Part shown: positions 8,902 through 17,411 of the stretch, piece after piece
How the letters are laid out: every line of letters begins with the position of its first letter
Position numbering within the stretch: the stretch's first letter is position 1
The notes under the pieces: model-generated
The model's input: only the letters and a program-made list of their open reading frames with translations
Told to the model about the DNA's origin: nothing
The model's database searches: none
Position numbers and translations under genes: made by a program
DNA from: Mycobacterium sp. 3519A
GTDB taxonomy: Bacteria; Actinomycetota; Actinomycetes; Mycobacteriales; Mycobacteriaceae
DNA length: 64,000 nt
Assembly: GCF_900240945.1 (NCBI RefSeq)
Contig: NZ_OESG01000014.1
Span: 2,090,015 to 2,154,014, forward strand
Direction of reading: 5' to 3'

Positions 8902-9651
8902 GTGCCCATCCGCCATCGCGCACCGCTCGGCGCCCCATGCTGGATCGACCTGCTCACATCTGACCTCGAGCGAGCCAAAGAGTTCTACGGCAACGTGTTC
9001 GGTTGGACGTTCGAATCGGCAGGCCCGGAGTACGGCGGCTACGTCAACGCAACCAAGGGCGGCCAGCCGGTGGCAGGGCTGATGGCCAACGATCCGCAAT
9101 TCCGGTCGCCCGACGGCTGGACCACCTATCTGCACACTTCGGACATCGCGGCAACGGTGCGCGCCGCCACCGCCGCGGGCGCCACCACCTCAGTCCCGCC
9201 GATGGAAGTGCCGGCCAAAGGCCACATGGCCATGCTCACCGATCCCACCGGCGCCGCTATCGGGCTGTGGCAGCCGATCGATCACCGCGGCTACACCGTC
9301 GTCAACGAGGCGGGCGCGCCGGTCTATCACCAGCTGACCACCCGCGACTACGTCAAGGCTCTCGACTTCTACCGCGAGGTGTTCGGCTGGCAGACCGAGG
9401 TCGTCTCCGATACCGACGAATTCCGCTACAGCACAGCTAATTTCGACGGTGAAGCGTTGTTGGGCGTGATGTCAGAAGACGCGGCGACCTGGTCCTTCTT
9501 CCTCGGCGCCGACGACGTCGACAAGACCGTCCAGTTGATCAAGGACAACGGCGGCAGTGTGATCCGCGACGCCGAGGACACCCCCTACGGCCGGCTCGCC
9601 GCTGTCGCCGACCCGACAGGGGCGGGCTTCAACCTGTCATCGCTGCAGTGA
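8902..9651 (+). CDS. VOC (glyoxalase/bleomycin-resistance) family protein, two domains
   Basis: A 249-residue protein made of two tandem vicinal-oxygen-chelate units. The first has PCWIDLLTSDLERAKEFYGN and VFGWTFES; the second has YHQLTTRDYVKALDFYREVF and GWQTEVVSDTDEFRYS. Each ends with the usual DPTGA strand (DPTGAAIGLW and DPTGAGFNLS). AAGGAG precedes the GTG start by about eight bases. Members bind a metal and act on small electrophiles or ring compounds, and many mycobacterial homologues have no assigned substrate. Last gene of the forward cluster, 61 bases after the amidohydrolase. Confidence 0.85.
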   Translation: MPIRHRAPLGAPCWIDLLTSDLERAKEFYGNVFGWTFESAGPEYGGYVNATKGGQPVAGLMANDPQFRSPDGWTTYLHTSDIAATVRAATAAGATTSVPPMEVPAKGHMAMLTDPTGAAIGLWQPIDHRGYTVVNEAGAPVYHQLTTRDYVKALDFYREVFGWQTEVVSDTDEFRYSTANFDGEALLGVMSEDAATWSFFLGADDVDKTVQLIKDNGGSVIRDAEDTPYGRLAAVADPTGAGFNLSSLQ

Positions 9652-9652
9652 A

Positions 9653-10282
9653 TCAGGCCGCGACGTAGACGATTCCGGACGGGTTCGCGGTGTTGGCCGC
9701 GTTGACGATCGCGCCGGCGAAGTCATCGTCCCTGCCGGCGACGACCGTCAAATGCACACCCGCACGCCGGAATTCGGGCCGCATCGCGTTCAGGGTGGCC
9801 TCGCCGGCGCGCTTGCTCGCCGCGACGGCGGTGTACCCCTTCGGCACCGCCTTGTACGGGTAGAAGTGGGCCTGGTGGCTGGTGACGAAGACGATGCGGC
9901 CGCCGGCGGGCATCAGCGGAAGCGCCATCAACGCGAGGCGGCGCTGGGCGTCCCGGTTGCGACGCTGCGCGTAACCGGGATTGGCGCCAGGCTCGGCGCC
10001 GACCGACGCGTTGAGGATCAGCGCGTCCAGCCGCCCGAAGTCGGCCCGCACGGCGTCGATCATCGCCGCGCACTCGCCCTCGTCGGACAGATCGGCGCGC
10101 CACGTCGACGCGTGGCCGCCCGCGAAGCGGATGGTCCGCGCCGTGGTCTCGGCATCCGCGGCGTTCTCCCGGTAGTTGACGATGACGTGCGTGTCGGAGC
10201 CGGCGAGTTGCAGCGCGACGTCGGCGCCGATGCCCCTGGAACCACCGGTGACCAGGACTATCCGTGCGGGTGAGTGATGCAT
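9653..10282 (-). CDS. Short-chain dehydrogenase/reductase (divergent active site)
   Basis: A 209-residue SDR with the cofactor motif TGGSRGIG near the N-terminus, LILNASVG in place of NNAG, and IVFVTSHQAHFYPY before the active site. The ATG at 10282 is chosen because GAAGGA precedes it and the product then starts MHHSPARIVLVTGG. The classical YxxxK is not present: the lysine sits in VAASKRAGE and the nearest Tyr is seven residues before it. This may mark a subfamily with changed or lost redox chemistry. It converges on the VOC gene with one base between stops. Confidence 0.82.
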   Translation of the reverse strand: MHHSPARIVLVTGGSRGIGADVALQLAGSDTHVIVNYRENAADAETTARTIRFAGGHASTWRADLSDEGECAAMIDAVRADFGRLDALILNASVGAEPGANPGYAQRRNRDAQRRLALMALPLMPAGGRIVFVTSHQAHFYPYKAVPKGYTAVAASKRAGEATLNAMRPEFRRAGVHLTVVAGRDDDFAGAIVNAANTANPSGIVYVAA

Positions 10283-10336
10283 ATCGGCTTCCTTCTGTCG
10301 CTGCGAGCCCTCACAGTACACCAGTTCTTAAGAAAA

Positions 10337-10364
10337 ATAAGGCGAAGATAAGGTAACGATAAGG
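10337..10364. repeat. Three ATAAGG repeats at 11-bp spacing in a divergent promoter region
   Basis: ATAAGG occurs at 10337, 10348 and 10359, exactly eleven bases apart, in an AT-rich stretch that stands out from its GC-rich surroundings. The last two copies extend to GATAAGGTA. The array lies between the divergent SDR and BKACE genes. One-helical-turn phasing is typical of cooperative regulator binding on one face of DNA. The regulator is unknown. Confidence 0.5.
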
Positions 10365-10391
10365 TAGTGGTCGAGGGGCGAAGATGGTCAC

Positions 10392-11114
10392 ATGCCCACC
10401 AAGATCTACGTCAAGGCCTGTATCAACGGTGCCCGCACACCGGACGCGCATCCGAACCTGCCGGTGACGCCCGAACAGCTGGCGAGCGCCGCGCTCGCGG
10501 CACACGGCGCGGGCGCCAAGGCGGTGCACATGCACCCCAAGAACGCCGACGGCGTCGACTCGCTGGCGCCCGAGCATGTCGACGCCGCGGTGGCCGCGGT
10601 CCGGCACGCGGTGCCAGGCCTGCCGTTGGGCGTGACGACGGGATACTGGGCGCTGCCCGACGTCGAGGCGCGACTGCGCGCGGTCGACGGATGGACCGTG
10701 CTTCCCGACTTCGCATCGGTCAACTGGCACGAGCCGGGCTCAGCAGACCTCGCTGGGCTGCTGCTGAGCAAGGGGCTCGGCGTCGAGGTCGGCATCTTCC
10801 ACGCGGAGGCGGCCGAATCATGGGCGGCCTCCGAGATCGCCGGGCATTGCATGCGGGTGATGATCGAACTGCAGGGCGACGGCGATACTGCCACCGCCGA
10901 CGAGTTGCTCAGCCAGGTGGCGGCGGCTGGGTCGCCCGCGCCGGTGCTATTACACGGACTAGACGAAAGTTGTTGGCCGCTACTGGAACACGCGGGGAAA
11001 TGCGGCGTGCAAACCCGGATCGGATTGGAGGACACGCTGCGGCTGCCCGACGGTTCGACCGCGCCCGACAACGAGGCGCTGGTGTCTGCCGCGGTGCAGC
11101 TGCTCAGTCGGTAG
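10392..11114 (+). CDS. BKACE-type beta-keto acid cleavage enzyme (DUF849)
   Basis: A 240-residue TIM-barrel protein of the beta-keto acid cleavage family, whose founder is the 3-keto-5-aminohexanoate cleavage enzyme. Such enzymes combine a beta-keto acid with acetyl-CoA. The N-terminus KIYVKACINGARTPDAHPNL and the zinc-site motif AVHMHPKN (HxH) are characteristic, and IGLEDTLRLPDG carries the late acidic ligand. At 240 residues it is shorter than the usual 270-300. Substrate not predictable. It ends overlapping the convergent cupin gene by eleven bases. Confidence 0.85.
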   Translation: MPTKIYVKACINGARTPDAHPNLPVTPEQLASAALAAHGAGAKAVHMHPKNADGVDSLAPEHVDAAVAAVRHAVPGLPLGVTTGYWALPDVEARLRAVDGWTVLPDFASVNWHEPGSADLAGLLLSKGLGVEVGIFHAEAAESWAASEIAGHCMRVMIELQGDGDTATADELLSQVAAAGSPAPVLLHGLDESCWPLLEHAGKCGVQTRIGLEDTLRLPDGSTAPDNEALVSAAVQLLSR

Positions 11115-11550
11115 GCGCGGCCATCGCGAAGTCGGCGAAGTCGAACCCCGGAACCACCACACAGCTGACCAGGCACGGCTGGTCGCCTTGAGGCCGGGCC
11201 CGCTGCCAGTGTCCCGGCGGCACGATGATCTGCGGCTGCTCTCCGGCGACGATGTCGGTGCCGAGCAGATGCGTTGTGGCCGTTTCTTGTTCGGCGCCGA
11301 TCTGCAACACCAGCGGACCGCCGAGGTGATAGAGCCACAGTTCCGCGCTGCGCACGGTGTGCCATGCGGACTGCTGACCGGGCATGAGCAGGAACAAGAT
11401 TGCCGTGCCTGCGCTGCGCGGTCCGGTGTAGTCGGGTGGCAGCGCGGACTGCGGCATCGCCAGTTCGCTGCGCCAGGTTTCCTTGAACCAGCCGCCCTCG
11501 GGGTGAGGGGACAGGTCAAGCCGGCGAGCCCACTCCGGAAGGTCGCTCAT
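11104..11550 (-). CDS. Cupin domain protein, DUF985 type
   Basis: A 148-residue single cupin of the DUF985 family. The N-terminus LDLSPHPEGGWFKETWRSEL, the segment AILFLLMPGQQSAWHTVRSA with the metal-site His, and ELWLYHLGGPLVLQIG are family hallmarks. Members are small beta-barrel proteins, often metal binding; no enzyme activity is established to my knowledge. It is divergent from the hydrolase at 11595 and convergent with the BKACE gene. Confidence 0.85.
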   Translation of the reverse strand: MSDLPEWARRLDLSPHPEGGWFKETWRSELAMPQSALPPDYTGPRSAGTAILFLLMPGQQSAWHTVRSAELWLYHLGGPLVLQIGAEQETATTHLLGTDIVAGEQPQIIVPPGHWQRARPQGDQPCLVSCVVVPGFDFADFAMAAPTD

Positions 11551-11594
11551 GCAATTCCCCCATTAATAGGTGCAGGCACTCCACAATAGAGACG

Positions 11595-12395
11595 ATGGCA
11601 ACCGACACGGCACCTATCGTCCTGATCCACGGCTTGTGGATGTCGCCGCACAGTTGGCGGGGATGGATCGAGCGTTACACAGCGGCAGGACACACGGTGC
11701 ATGCACCTGCATGGCCAGGGGTGTCCGCATACGACGAGCCACTCGACCACACCAAGGCGCCCGCCGATATCGGTGTCGCTGAGGTGGTCAAGCACTATGC
11801 CGCATTCGTGCGCGGACTGCCCGAACCGCCGATTCTGATGGGTCATTCCTTCGGCGGACTGATCACCCAGATGTTGCTCTGCGAGGGGTTGGGCGTGGCG
11901 GGCGTGGCGATTCATCCCGCCGCGCCCCGCGGCGTGTACCGGTTGCCGCTGTCGGTATTGCGATCGACGTTCCCGGTGTTCCGCAGCCCGGGAAACATCC
12001 GTCGCGCAGTGCCTCTCACCCCCGCGCAGTTCCACTATGCGTTCGCGAACACCGTGTCGCGCGAGGAGTCGGACTCCTGGCGCGAGAAGCTGGCGATCCC
12101 GGCGCCGGGCCGGCCGCTGTTCCAGGCGGCGATGGCCAACTTCACCGCCAGGGACAAGGCGGCGACGACGGTCGACTTCCGTAGAGACCGGGCACCGTTG
12201 TTGCTGATCGCCGGCGGCCGTGATCACATCGTGCCCGCGTCGGTGGTGTACGAGAACTTCAACCGCTATCGCCGGTCACCCGCGGCGACCGATTTCAAGT
12301 TGTTCGAGCACCGGCCGCATTTGACAGCAGCGCTGGACGGTTGGAGCGACGTGGCCGACTACGCGTTGACGTGGACGGCGGCCCGCAGCCGATAG
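11595..12395 (+). CDS. Alpha/beta hydrolase
   Basis: A 266-residue alpha/beta hydrolase. It has the oxyanion segment LIHGLWMSPHSWRGW, the nucleophile elbow GHSFGG, the acid loop LIAGGRDHIVP and the late His in HRPHLTAALDGW. These residues give a complete Ser-Asp-His triad. Family activities include esterases, lipases and epoxide- or haloalkane-type hydrolases; nothing here decides among them. Ten bases separate it from the next, membrane, gene. Confidence 0.88.
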   Translation: MATDTAPIVLIHGLWMSPHSWRGWIERYTAAGHTVHAPAWPGVSAYDEPLDHTKAPADIGVAEVVKHYAAFVRGLPEPPILMGHSFGGLITQMLLCEGLGVAGVAIHPAAPRGVYRLPLSVLRSTFPVFRSPGNIRRAVPLTPAQFHYAFANTVSREESDSWREKLAIPAPGRPLFQAAMANFTARDKAATTVDFRRDRAPLLLIAGGRDHIVPASVVYENFNRYRRSPAATDFKLFEHRPHLTAALDGWSDVADYALTWTAARSR

Positions 12396-12404
12396 TCTGA
12401 GCGA

Positions 12405-12833
12405 ATGGCACGCCTGCGCCCCGGTTGGCTGGTGGTGTTGTGTGCGGCGGTGCTGGCGGTCAGTGTCTGGTTGCCGTGGTTGACCAGCCGAGCCGACGGC
12501 GGTGGGCGGGCGAATGCGATCGGCGGCATTGTCGGCAGCATGCCGGTGCCTCCGCCGGGATTCGGTGTCGGTCAGCTGATCGTGCTGTTGGCGTCGACGT
12601 TGATCGTCGCGGGCGCGATGGCCGCGCGCGGGTTGTTCGGCCGACTGGCGTCGTCCGCGGCGCTGACCATCTCCGTGCTACTGGTGGTGCTGACCGCGTG
12701 GTACTACCGGTTGTACGTGTACGCGCCGGTGTCGGCGGGCTATGGCTTGTACCTGGGCGGGGCGGCTGCGGTGTGCGCGATGGTGTTGTCGGTGTGGGCG
12801 ATGGTCGCGTCGTGGTCGGCGGCGGCGTCTTGA
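12405..12833 (+). CDS. Membrane protein with four transmembrane segments
   Basis: A 142-residue protein with four hydrophobic helices at about residues 7-25, 47-70, 78-98 and 110-137, and a Gly/Asp-rich loop after the first (TSRADGGGRANAIGG). No catalytic motif or named domain is recognised. It sits between the hydrolase and an acetyltransferase on the same strand, and its stop overlaps the acetyltransferase start. Function unknown. Confidence 0.75.
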   Translation: MARLRPGWLVVLCAAVLAVSVWLPWLTSRADGGGRANAIGGIVGSMPVPPPGFGVGQLIVLLASTLIVAGAMAARGLFGRLASSAALTISVLLVVLTAWYYRLYVYAPVSAGYGLYLGGAAAVCAMVLSVWAMVASWSAAAS

Positions 12834-13426
12834 GCGGGTTCGTCGAACCGGTCTCGTTGGCCGGCCAGCGGTGGGTGACGCTGGAACCGCTTGCCCGCGA
12901 ACATCTTCCGGAGATCGCCGCAGCCGCCGCCGACGGCGAGTTGGGTCGGCTGTGGTTCACTTCGGCGCCGAAGGCGGGGATCGCCGAGCAGTGGCTCGAG
13001 ATGCGGTTGGCGGCGCAGCGGCCCGATACCGGGTTGACGTTCGTGGTGCGTGGCCTCGACGGCAGCCTCCTCGGGTCGTCGAGCTACCTCAACGTCGACG
13101 CGTCGAACCGGCGGTTGGAGATCGGCAACACGTGGTACGTGGCTTCGGCGCGGCGAAGCGGGGTGAACTCCGAAACCAAGCTGCTCATGCTCGGCCACGC
13201 CTTCGACGAATTGAACTGTGTCGCAGTCGAATTCCGCACGCACTTCTTCAACTTCACCAGCCGTGCGGCCATCGAGCGGCTGGGTGCGAAGCTCGACGGC
13301 GTGCTGCGCAGCCATCAGGTGCTGCCCGACGGCTCACGCCGCGACACCGTGGTGTATTCGATCCTCGACATCGAATGGCCCGCGGTACGCAACAACCTGC
13401 GATACCGCTTGGACCGCTACACGTGA
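12830..13426 (+). CDS. GNAT-family N-acetyltransferase
   Basis: A 198-residue acetyltransferase of the RimJ/RimL-like type. It has VTLEPLAREHLPEIAAAAAD at the N-terminus, LLGSSSYLNVDASNRRLEIG with GNTWYVA in the core, and SGVNSETKLLMLGHAFDEL in the acetyl-CoA binding helix. The frame is open far upstream; the TTG at 12830 is preferred because it overlaps the membrane gene stop by four bases, with GTG 12812 as an alternative. The 3' end overlaps the convergent regulator gene by ten bases. Confidence 0.82.
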   Translation: MSGFVEPVSLAGQRWVTLEPLAREHLPEIAAAAADGELGRLWFTSAPKAGIAEQWLEMRLAAQRPDTGLTFVVRGLDGSLLGSSSYLNVDASNRRLEIGNTWYVASARRSGVNSETKLLMLGHAFDELNCVAVEFRTHFFNFTSRAAIERLGAKLDGVLRSHQVLPDGSRRDTVVYSILDIEWPAVRNNLRYRLDRYT

Positions 13427-16400
13427 CGACCGGCCTCCTGGATGAGCTGGATCCTGGACGTCAGTCCGAGCTTGGCGTACACGTGTGTGAGATGGGTTTG
13501 TACGGTGCGCGGTGAGATGAACAGCCGTGCCGCGATGTCTCTGTTGCCCAGCCCCTCGGTGGCGTGCCGCACGACGTCCAATTCGGTCGGGGTCAACGAC
13601 TCCCACCCGCTGGCAGGTCGTCTGCGTTCCCCGCGTCCGCGCTGCGCGTAAGCAATGGCCTCTTCGGGCGATAGCGTGGCCCCCTCCTGCCAAGACGCAT
13701 CGAAATCCGTGTCTCCCAACGCTTCTCGGGTGGCGTCAACCGATGCCTCGTAACCGACCGAGTAGACCGGCCAGCGGACGATGCCCAGCGTGGCGCGCAT
13801 GGCAACAGCCGCTCCGAACAGCCGCGCGGCGTGACGGAACTCACCGCTTGCGCACGCCGTCCGCGCGACCACTTCGAGCGCCTCGGGCGCACGCAGGAAT
13901 GCACCTGTCTCAGTTGCGAGTGCCAATGCGTCGTGAGCGTCGCGTTCGGCCTGTTCGCTTTCATCCTGTGCCAGCGCGACGTAAGCGCGCCCGACCAACG
14001 CAAGCATCCGATAGTTGCCCACCGCCGTGAGGATGCCGTCATCGGCCCACCGGCGCGCTGCGGTGACTTCGCCGCACGACAACAACGCCTCGATCATCGG
14101 AGCCGTGGCACGAACATATGGCATCCGCTGCGGAACGGTATGCGCTACCGCCGATTCGCATGCCTCTCTTGCTTCGGCGCCATCACCGGCGGACAGCGAC
14201 GCGTAAGCAGACACCGTGTACACCGCGTCCTCGTGGAATCCGCCCATGGCTGCCGAGACTTCACGGGCTTCCTTCACGCTGGCGCGAGCCGATTCGAAAT
14301 CCCCCGCGTTGGCCAACAGGTTGGTCTCGCAGATGAGTGCCAACAACTCGAGCATGCGTTCGCCCGCCGCGTGTGCCTCTGCCGTCAGGTCCCGCAGCAC
14401 CGGTTCGGCCGCCGTCACACCGCCGCGCCATCCGACGGCGATGGCGGCCCACACCCGGCAATGGCGCGACACGAATCCGTCACCCACAGCCTCGGCGACT
14501 TTTCGCCCCTCTTCAGCGGCGGCTCGTGATGCAATCGGTTGACCTGCAACGTTGTTCGCGAAAGCCAGATAACTGAGGATGTGGCACAGCCTGGACAGAT
14601 TGCCGGTCGCCCGCAGGAGATCGATGGCGTCGGCCAGATACGTCTTGGAGACCTCGGGGCTGTAGTAGGCGAGTGCACCGCAAGCCGCGAGACACGACGC
14701 GATCAGCGTCGGGTCGCCCAGTTCCCTGGCAGCGGTCAGTGCCTGTTCGCCCCGTTCCAGGCTGGCCGGCGTGGCGGTCCACGCCGCCAAGATGCTCATG
14801 TCGGCGACCGCTCGCACCCAGACGTCCGGCGAAACGCCGTCGTCCCGATAACGCTTGTCCTGGAAAACGAGATCGAATCCTGCGATTCCCTCGCCCATCC
14901 TGCCGCGTGTTTCCCATACCCGCTGCAGCGATGACATCAGACGAAGAGCGGACTCGAAGTCGCCGCAGTCGATGCTCCACGTGTGCGCGGCACGAAGATT
15001 TCCGGTTTCCCTCTCAGCCCAGTCGACGAGTCGCTCATCGCCCTCGAGTGCCTCCGCTGTGGCGATGTAGTGATCGCGATGTCGATCGCGTGTCTGGTTG
15101 GCCTCGCCGGACTCTGCCAGTTTTTCGAGCGCGTACTGGCGGACCGTCTCCAGGAGGCGGTAACGCATGGCGCCTTCCTCTTCGTCGGCGATGACCAGCG
15201 ACTTGTCCACGAGGAGGGTGAGTTGATCGAGACTCTGGAACTGCTCGACCTCGTTGGCGGCGGCGACGGCGCGCGCGGCGTCGAGATCGAACCCGTCCAT
15301 GAAGACGCCGAGTCTGCGGAACAGTGTTTGTTCGGCGTCCGTCAGCAGGGCGTGTGACCAGTCCACCGAGGCGCGCAGGGTCTGCTGGCGGCGCAATGCG
15401 TTCCGAGCGCCGCCGGTCAGCAGGCGGAATCTGTCGTTGAGGCTGTCGGCGATCTGGGCCAGCGACAGCGCCCGCACCCGCGCTGCAGCCAGCTCGATGG
15501 CCAGCGGCATCCCGTCGAGCCGTCGGCAGATGTCGGCGACCAGTTCTTCGTCGCCGCCCGCGGCGTGAAAGGTGGGCCGCGCGCGCTGGGCTCTGTCGGT
15601 GAACAGCGCGATGGCCTCGTCCTGCAACGACAGCGAGGGAACGCGCCACGTCACCTCGCCGGAGACGGCGATCGGTTCACGGCTGGTGGTCAAGATCGTC
15701 AAGTACGCACATGCACTCAACAGCTGGGTGATGGCGTCCCCGCACGCGTCCAGAAGATGCTCACAATTGTCCAGCAGCAGAAGTATTTTCCGATCGGCGA
15801 TGAATCGCTGGATCGTCTCCAGCGGAGATCGTCCTGGCTGGTCGGGCAGATCGAGAGTGCGGGCCACCGTCAGCGTGACGACGGCGGGGTCGGCGACTGG
15901 GGCCAGGTCGATCCACCAAACGCCATCTTCGAAGTCGTCGGGCAGTTCGGCCGCGGCCTCCACCGCGAGACGGGTCTTGCCTGCGCCGCCGGCTCCGGTC
16001 AGCGTTACGAGACGGTTCTGGCGCACCAGCCGACGTACCTCGTCGACCTGTCCGACGCGGCCGACAAACGTGGTGAATTGAGCTGGAAGGTTCTGAGTGC
16101 TACCGGTTTTCGCGGTGCGCAGCGGCGGGAATTCGTTGCGGACGTCAGGGTGGCAGAGTTGTACGACACGCTCTGGTCGCGGCAAGTCGCGGACAGGGTG
16201 CGTGCCGAGGTCGGCCAGCCACGCGCCGTCCGGCAGCCTGTCGCACACCAGATCCGTGGTCGTGCCGGACAATACCGTCTGTCCGCCATGCCCGAGATCA
16301 CGCAGGCGTGCGGTGCGGTTGATCGTGGGGCCGATGTAGTTCGACTCGTCACGCAATTGGACTTCACCGGTGTGCACCCCGATTCGCAGCCGGATCGGGG

Positions 16401-16701
16401 CCAGCGGCGCCCGTTGCAAAGCTAGCGCGCACGCCACTGCATCACTGGCTCGGCCGAACGCGATGACAAAGCTGTCTCCTTCGCCTTGTTCGACCGGCCG
16501 CACACCGCCGTGCGCGGCGACCACTTCGGCGAGGGTGCGATCCAAGGTGGCGAACGCCGCTGTCATGTCGGCGGGCTGGGTCTCCCACAGCCGCGTCGAC
16601 CCCTCGACGTCAGCCAACAGCAACGTCACCGTCCCGGTGGGTACCAGCTCACTCACGCCAAGATCGCTCCAGTTCAATGCGGGCGCGTCAAGTTCGCTCA
16701 T
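13417..16701 (-). CDS. Class III nucleotidyl cyclase / NB-ARC-like ATPase / TPR / LuxR regulator
   Basis: A 1,094-residue multidomain regulator. The N-terminal class III cyclase homology domain (about 20-190) has LLLADVEGSTRLWE, EQGEGDSFVIAFG and IGVHTGEVQLRDE with NRTARL. A P-loop ATPase follows, with Walker A GAGGAGKTR near 240, Walker B KILLLLDNCEHLLD and LTTSREPI. A long alpha-helical, TPR-like middle leads to a C-terminal LuxR helix-turn-helix (LTPTELDVVRHATEG, IAARLFISPRTVQTHL). The ATG at 16701 gives MSELDAPALNW, 36 bases inside the longest frame. The layout matches Rv0386/Rv1358/Rv2488c-type proteins. Signal and targets unknown. Confidence 0.9.
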   Translation of the reverse strand: MSELDAPALNWSDLGVSELVPTGTVTLLLADVEGSTRLWETQPADMTAAFATLDRTLAEVVAAHGGVRPVEQGEGDSFVIAFGRASDAVACALALQRAPLAPIRLRIGVHTGEVQLRDESNYIGPTINRTARLRDLGHGGQTVLSGTTTDLVCDRLPDGAWLADLGTHPVRDLPRPERVVQLCHPDVRNEFPPLRTAKTGSTQNLPAQFTTFVGRVGQVDEVRRLVRQNRLVTLTGAGGAGKTRLAVEAAAELPDDFEDGVWWIDLAPVADPAVVTLTVARTLDLPDQPGRSPLETIQRFIADRKILLLLDNCEHLLDACGDAITQLLSACAYLTILTTSREPIAVSGEVTWRVPSLSLQDEAIALFTDRAQRARPTFHAAGGDEELVADICRRLDGMPLAIELAAARVRALSLAQIADSLNDRFRLLTGGARNALRRQQTLRASVDWSHALLTDAEQTLFRRLGVFMDGFDLDAARAVAAANEVEQFQSLDQLTLLVDKSLVIADEEEGAMRYRLLETVRQYALEKLAESGEANQTRDRHRDHYIATAEALEGDERLVDWAERETGNLRAAHTWSIDCGDFESALRLMSSLQRVWETRGRMGEGIAGFDLVFQDKRYRDDGVSPDVWVRAVADMSILAAWTATPASLERGEQALTAARELGDPTLIASCLAACGALAYYSPEVSKTYLADAIDLLRATGNLSRLCHILSYLAFANNVAGQPIASRAAAEEGRKVAEAVGDGFVSRHCRVWAAIAVGWRGGVTAAEPVLRDLTAEAHAAGERMLELLALICETNLLANAGDFESARASVKEAREVSAAMGGFHEDAVYTVSAYASLSAGDGAEAREACESAVAHTVPQRMPYVRATAPMIEALLSCGEVTAARRWADDGILTAVGNYRMLALVGRAYVALAQDESEQAERDAHDALALATETGAFLRAPEALEVVARTACASGEFRHAARLFGAAVAMRATLGIVRWPVYSVGYEASVDATREALGDTDFDASWQEGATLSPEEAIAYAQRGRGERRRPASGWESLTPTELDVVRHATEGLGNRDIAARLFISPRTVQTHLTHVYAKLGLTSRIQLIQEAGRHV

Positions 16702-16859
16702 GTTAACCAGCCTGCGGGGGCCGCGGGCGGCAAACATCAGCGCAAGCGCGTAGATCCGGGCGGAGGCGTGCGTAGATCAGGCGGACGCGCCGAAACTGCG
16801 GACAGATCGCAGTCGGGCGCTGAATCGCGATCTGTCCGCAGTCTCGAGGCGGCCGTTGA

Positions 16860-17309
16860 CTATTCGGATTCGACGGTGGTCGGCTCGATCGACTTCTGGT
16901 CGGCACCGTGGGCGACCTCGATCTTGCGCGGCTTGGCGCGTTCGGCCAGCGGGATCGTGACGCTCAGCACGCCGTTCTCGTAGGTCGCCGAGATCGCTGA
17001 GGCGTCGATGCCTTCACCGAGGGACAACTGCCTGCGGTACGAGCCGAAGAACCTCTCGTTGGCCAGCCACTGCACGGAGTCCTCGGATCGGGCGGTGCGG
17101 TGTGCGGTGATGGTCAGCGTGCCGTTGTCGACGCTCACGTCGACCGAACCGGGGTCAACGCCGGGCAGGTCGGCCGTCAGCAGGTAGTGATCGTCGATCT
17201 TGCACAGATCCATCGGCATGAACCGTGGGGTACGAGTTGACCCGGCCTGGTTCGTCAGCAAGCCTCGGGTCAAGGCATCAAGGTCACTGAAAGGATCGAA
17301 GCGGAGCAC
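16860..17309 (-). CDS. Hsp20/alpha-crystallin small heat-shock protein
   Basis: A 149-residue small heat-shock protein. The alpha-crystallin domain spans about residues 28-130, with MDLCKIDDHYLLTADLPGVD, VDVSVDNGTLTITAHRTA, FFGSYRRQLSLGEGID and the closing ENGVLSVTIPLAE. The N-terminus MLRFDPFSDLDALTRGLL is typical of actinobacterial Hsp18/Acr2-like proteins. It acts as an ATP-independent holdase chaperone in the cytoplasm. A CIRCE element lies 73 bases upstream, which implies HrcA repression released by heat. Confidence 0.93.
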   Translation of the reverse strand: MLRFDPFSDLDALTRGLLTNQAGSTRTPRFMPMDLCKIDDHYLLTADLPGVDPGSVDVSVDNGTLTITAHRTARSEDSVQWLANERFFGSYRRQLSLGEGIDASAISATYENGVLSVTIPLAERAKPRKIEVAHGADQKSIEPTTVESE

Positions 17310-17381
17310 AGTAATTCACCTCCTATGTCGCCTCAGAGCCCGCCACCCTGGCGGGCAGCCAAATCACTGTGCACTCCCAGA

Positions 17382-17408
17382 CTAGCACTCTCAGTGCGAG
17401 AGTGCTAG
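17382..17408. promoter_or_regulatory. CIRCE operator (HrcA site) upstream of hsp20
   Basis: A perfect inverted repeat, CTAGCACTC-N9-GAGTGCTAG. It matches the CIRCE consensus TTAGCACTC-N9-GAGTGCTAA in spacing and in all but the outermost base pair, with TAGCACTC/GAGTGCTA fully conserved. It is 73 bases before the hsp20 start and only three bases beyond the stop codon of the upstream HxlR gene. CIRCE is bound by HrcA. No hrcA gene is in the window. Confidence 0.92.
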
Positions 17409-17411
17409 CAC

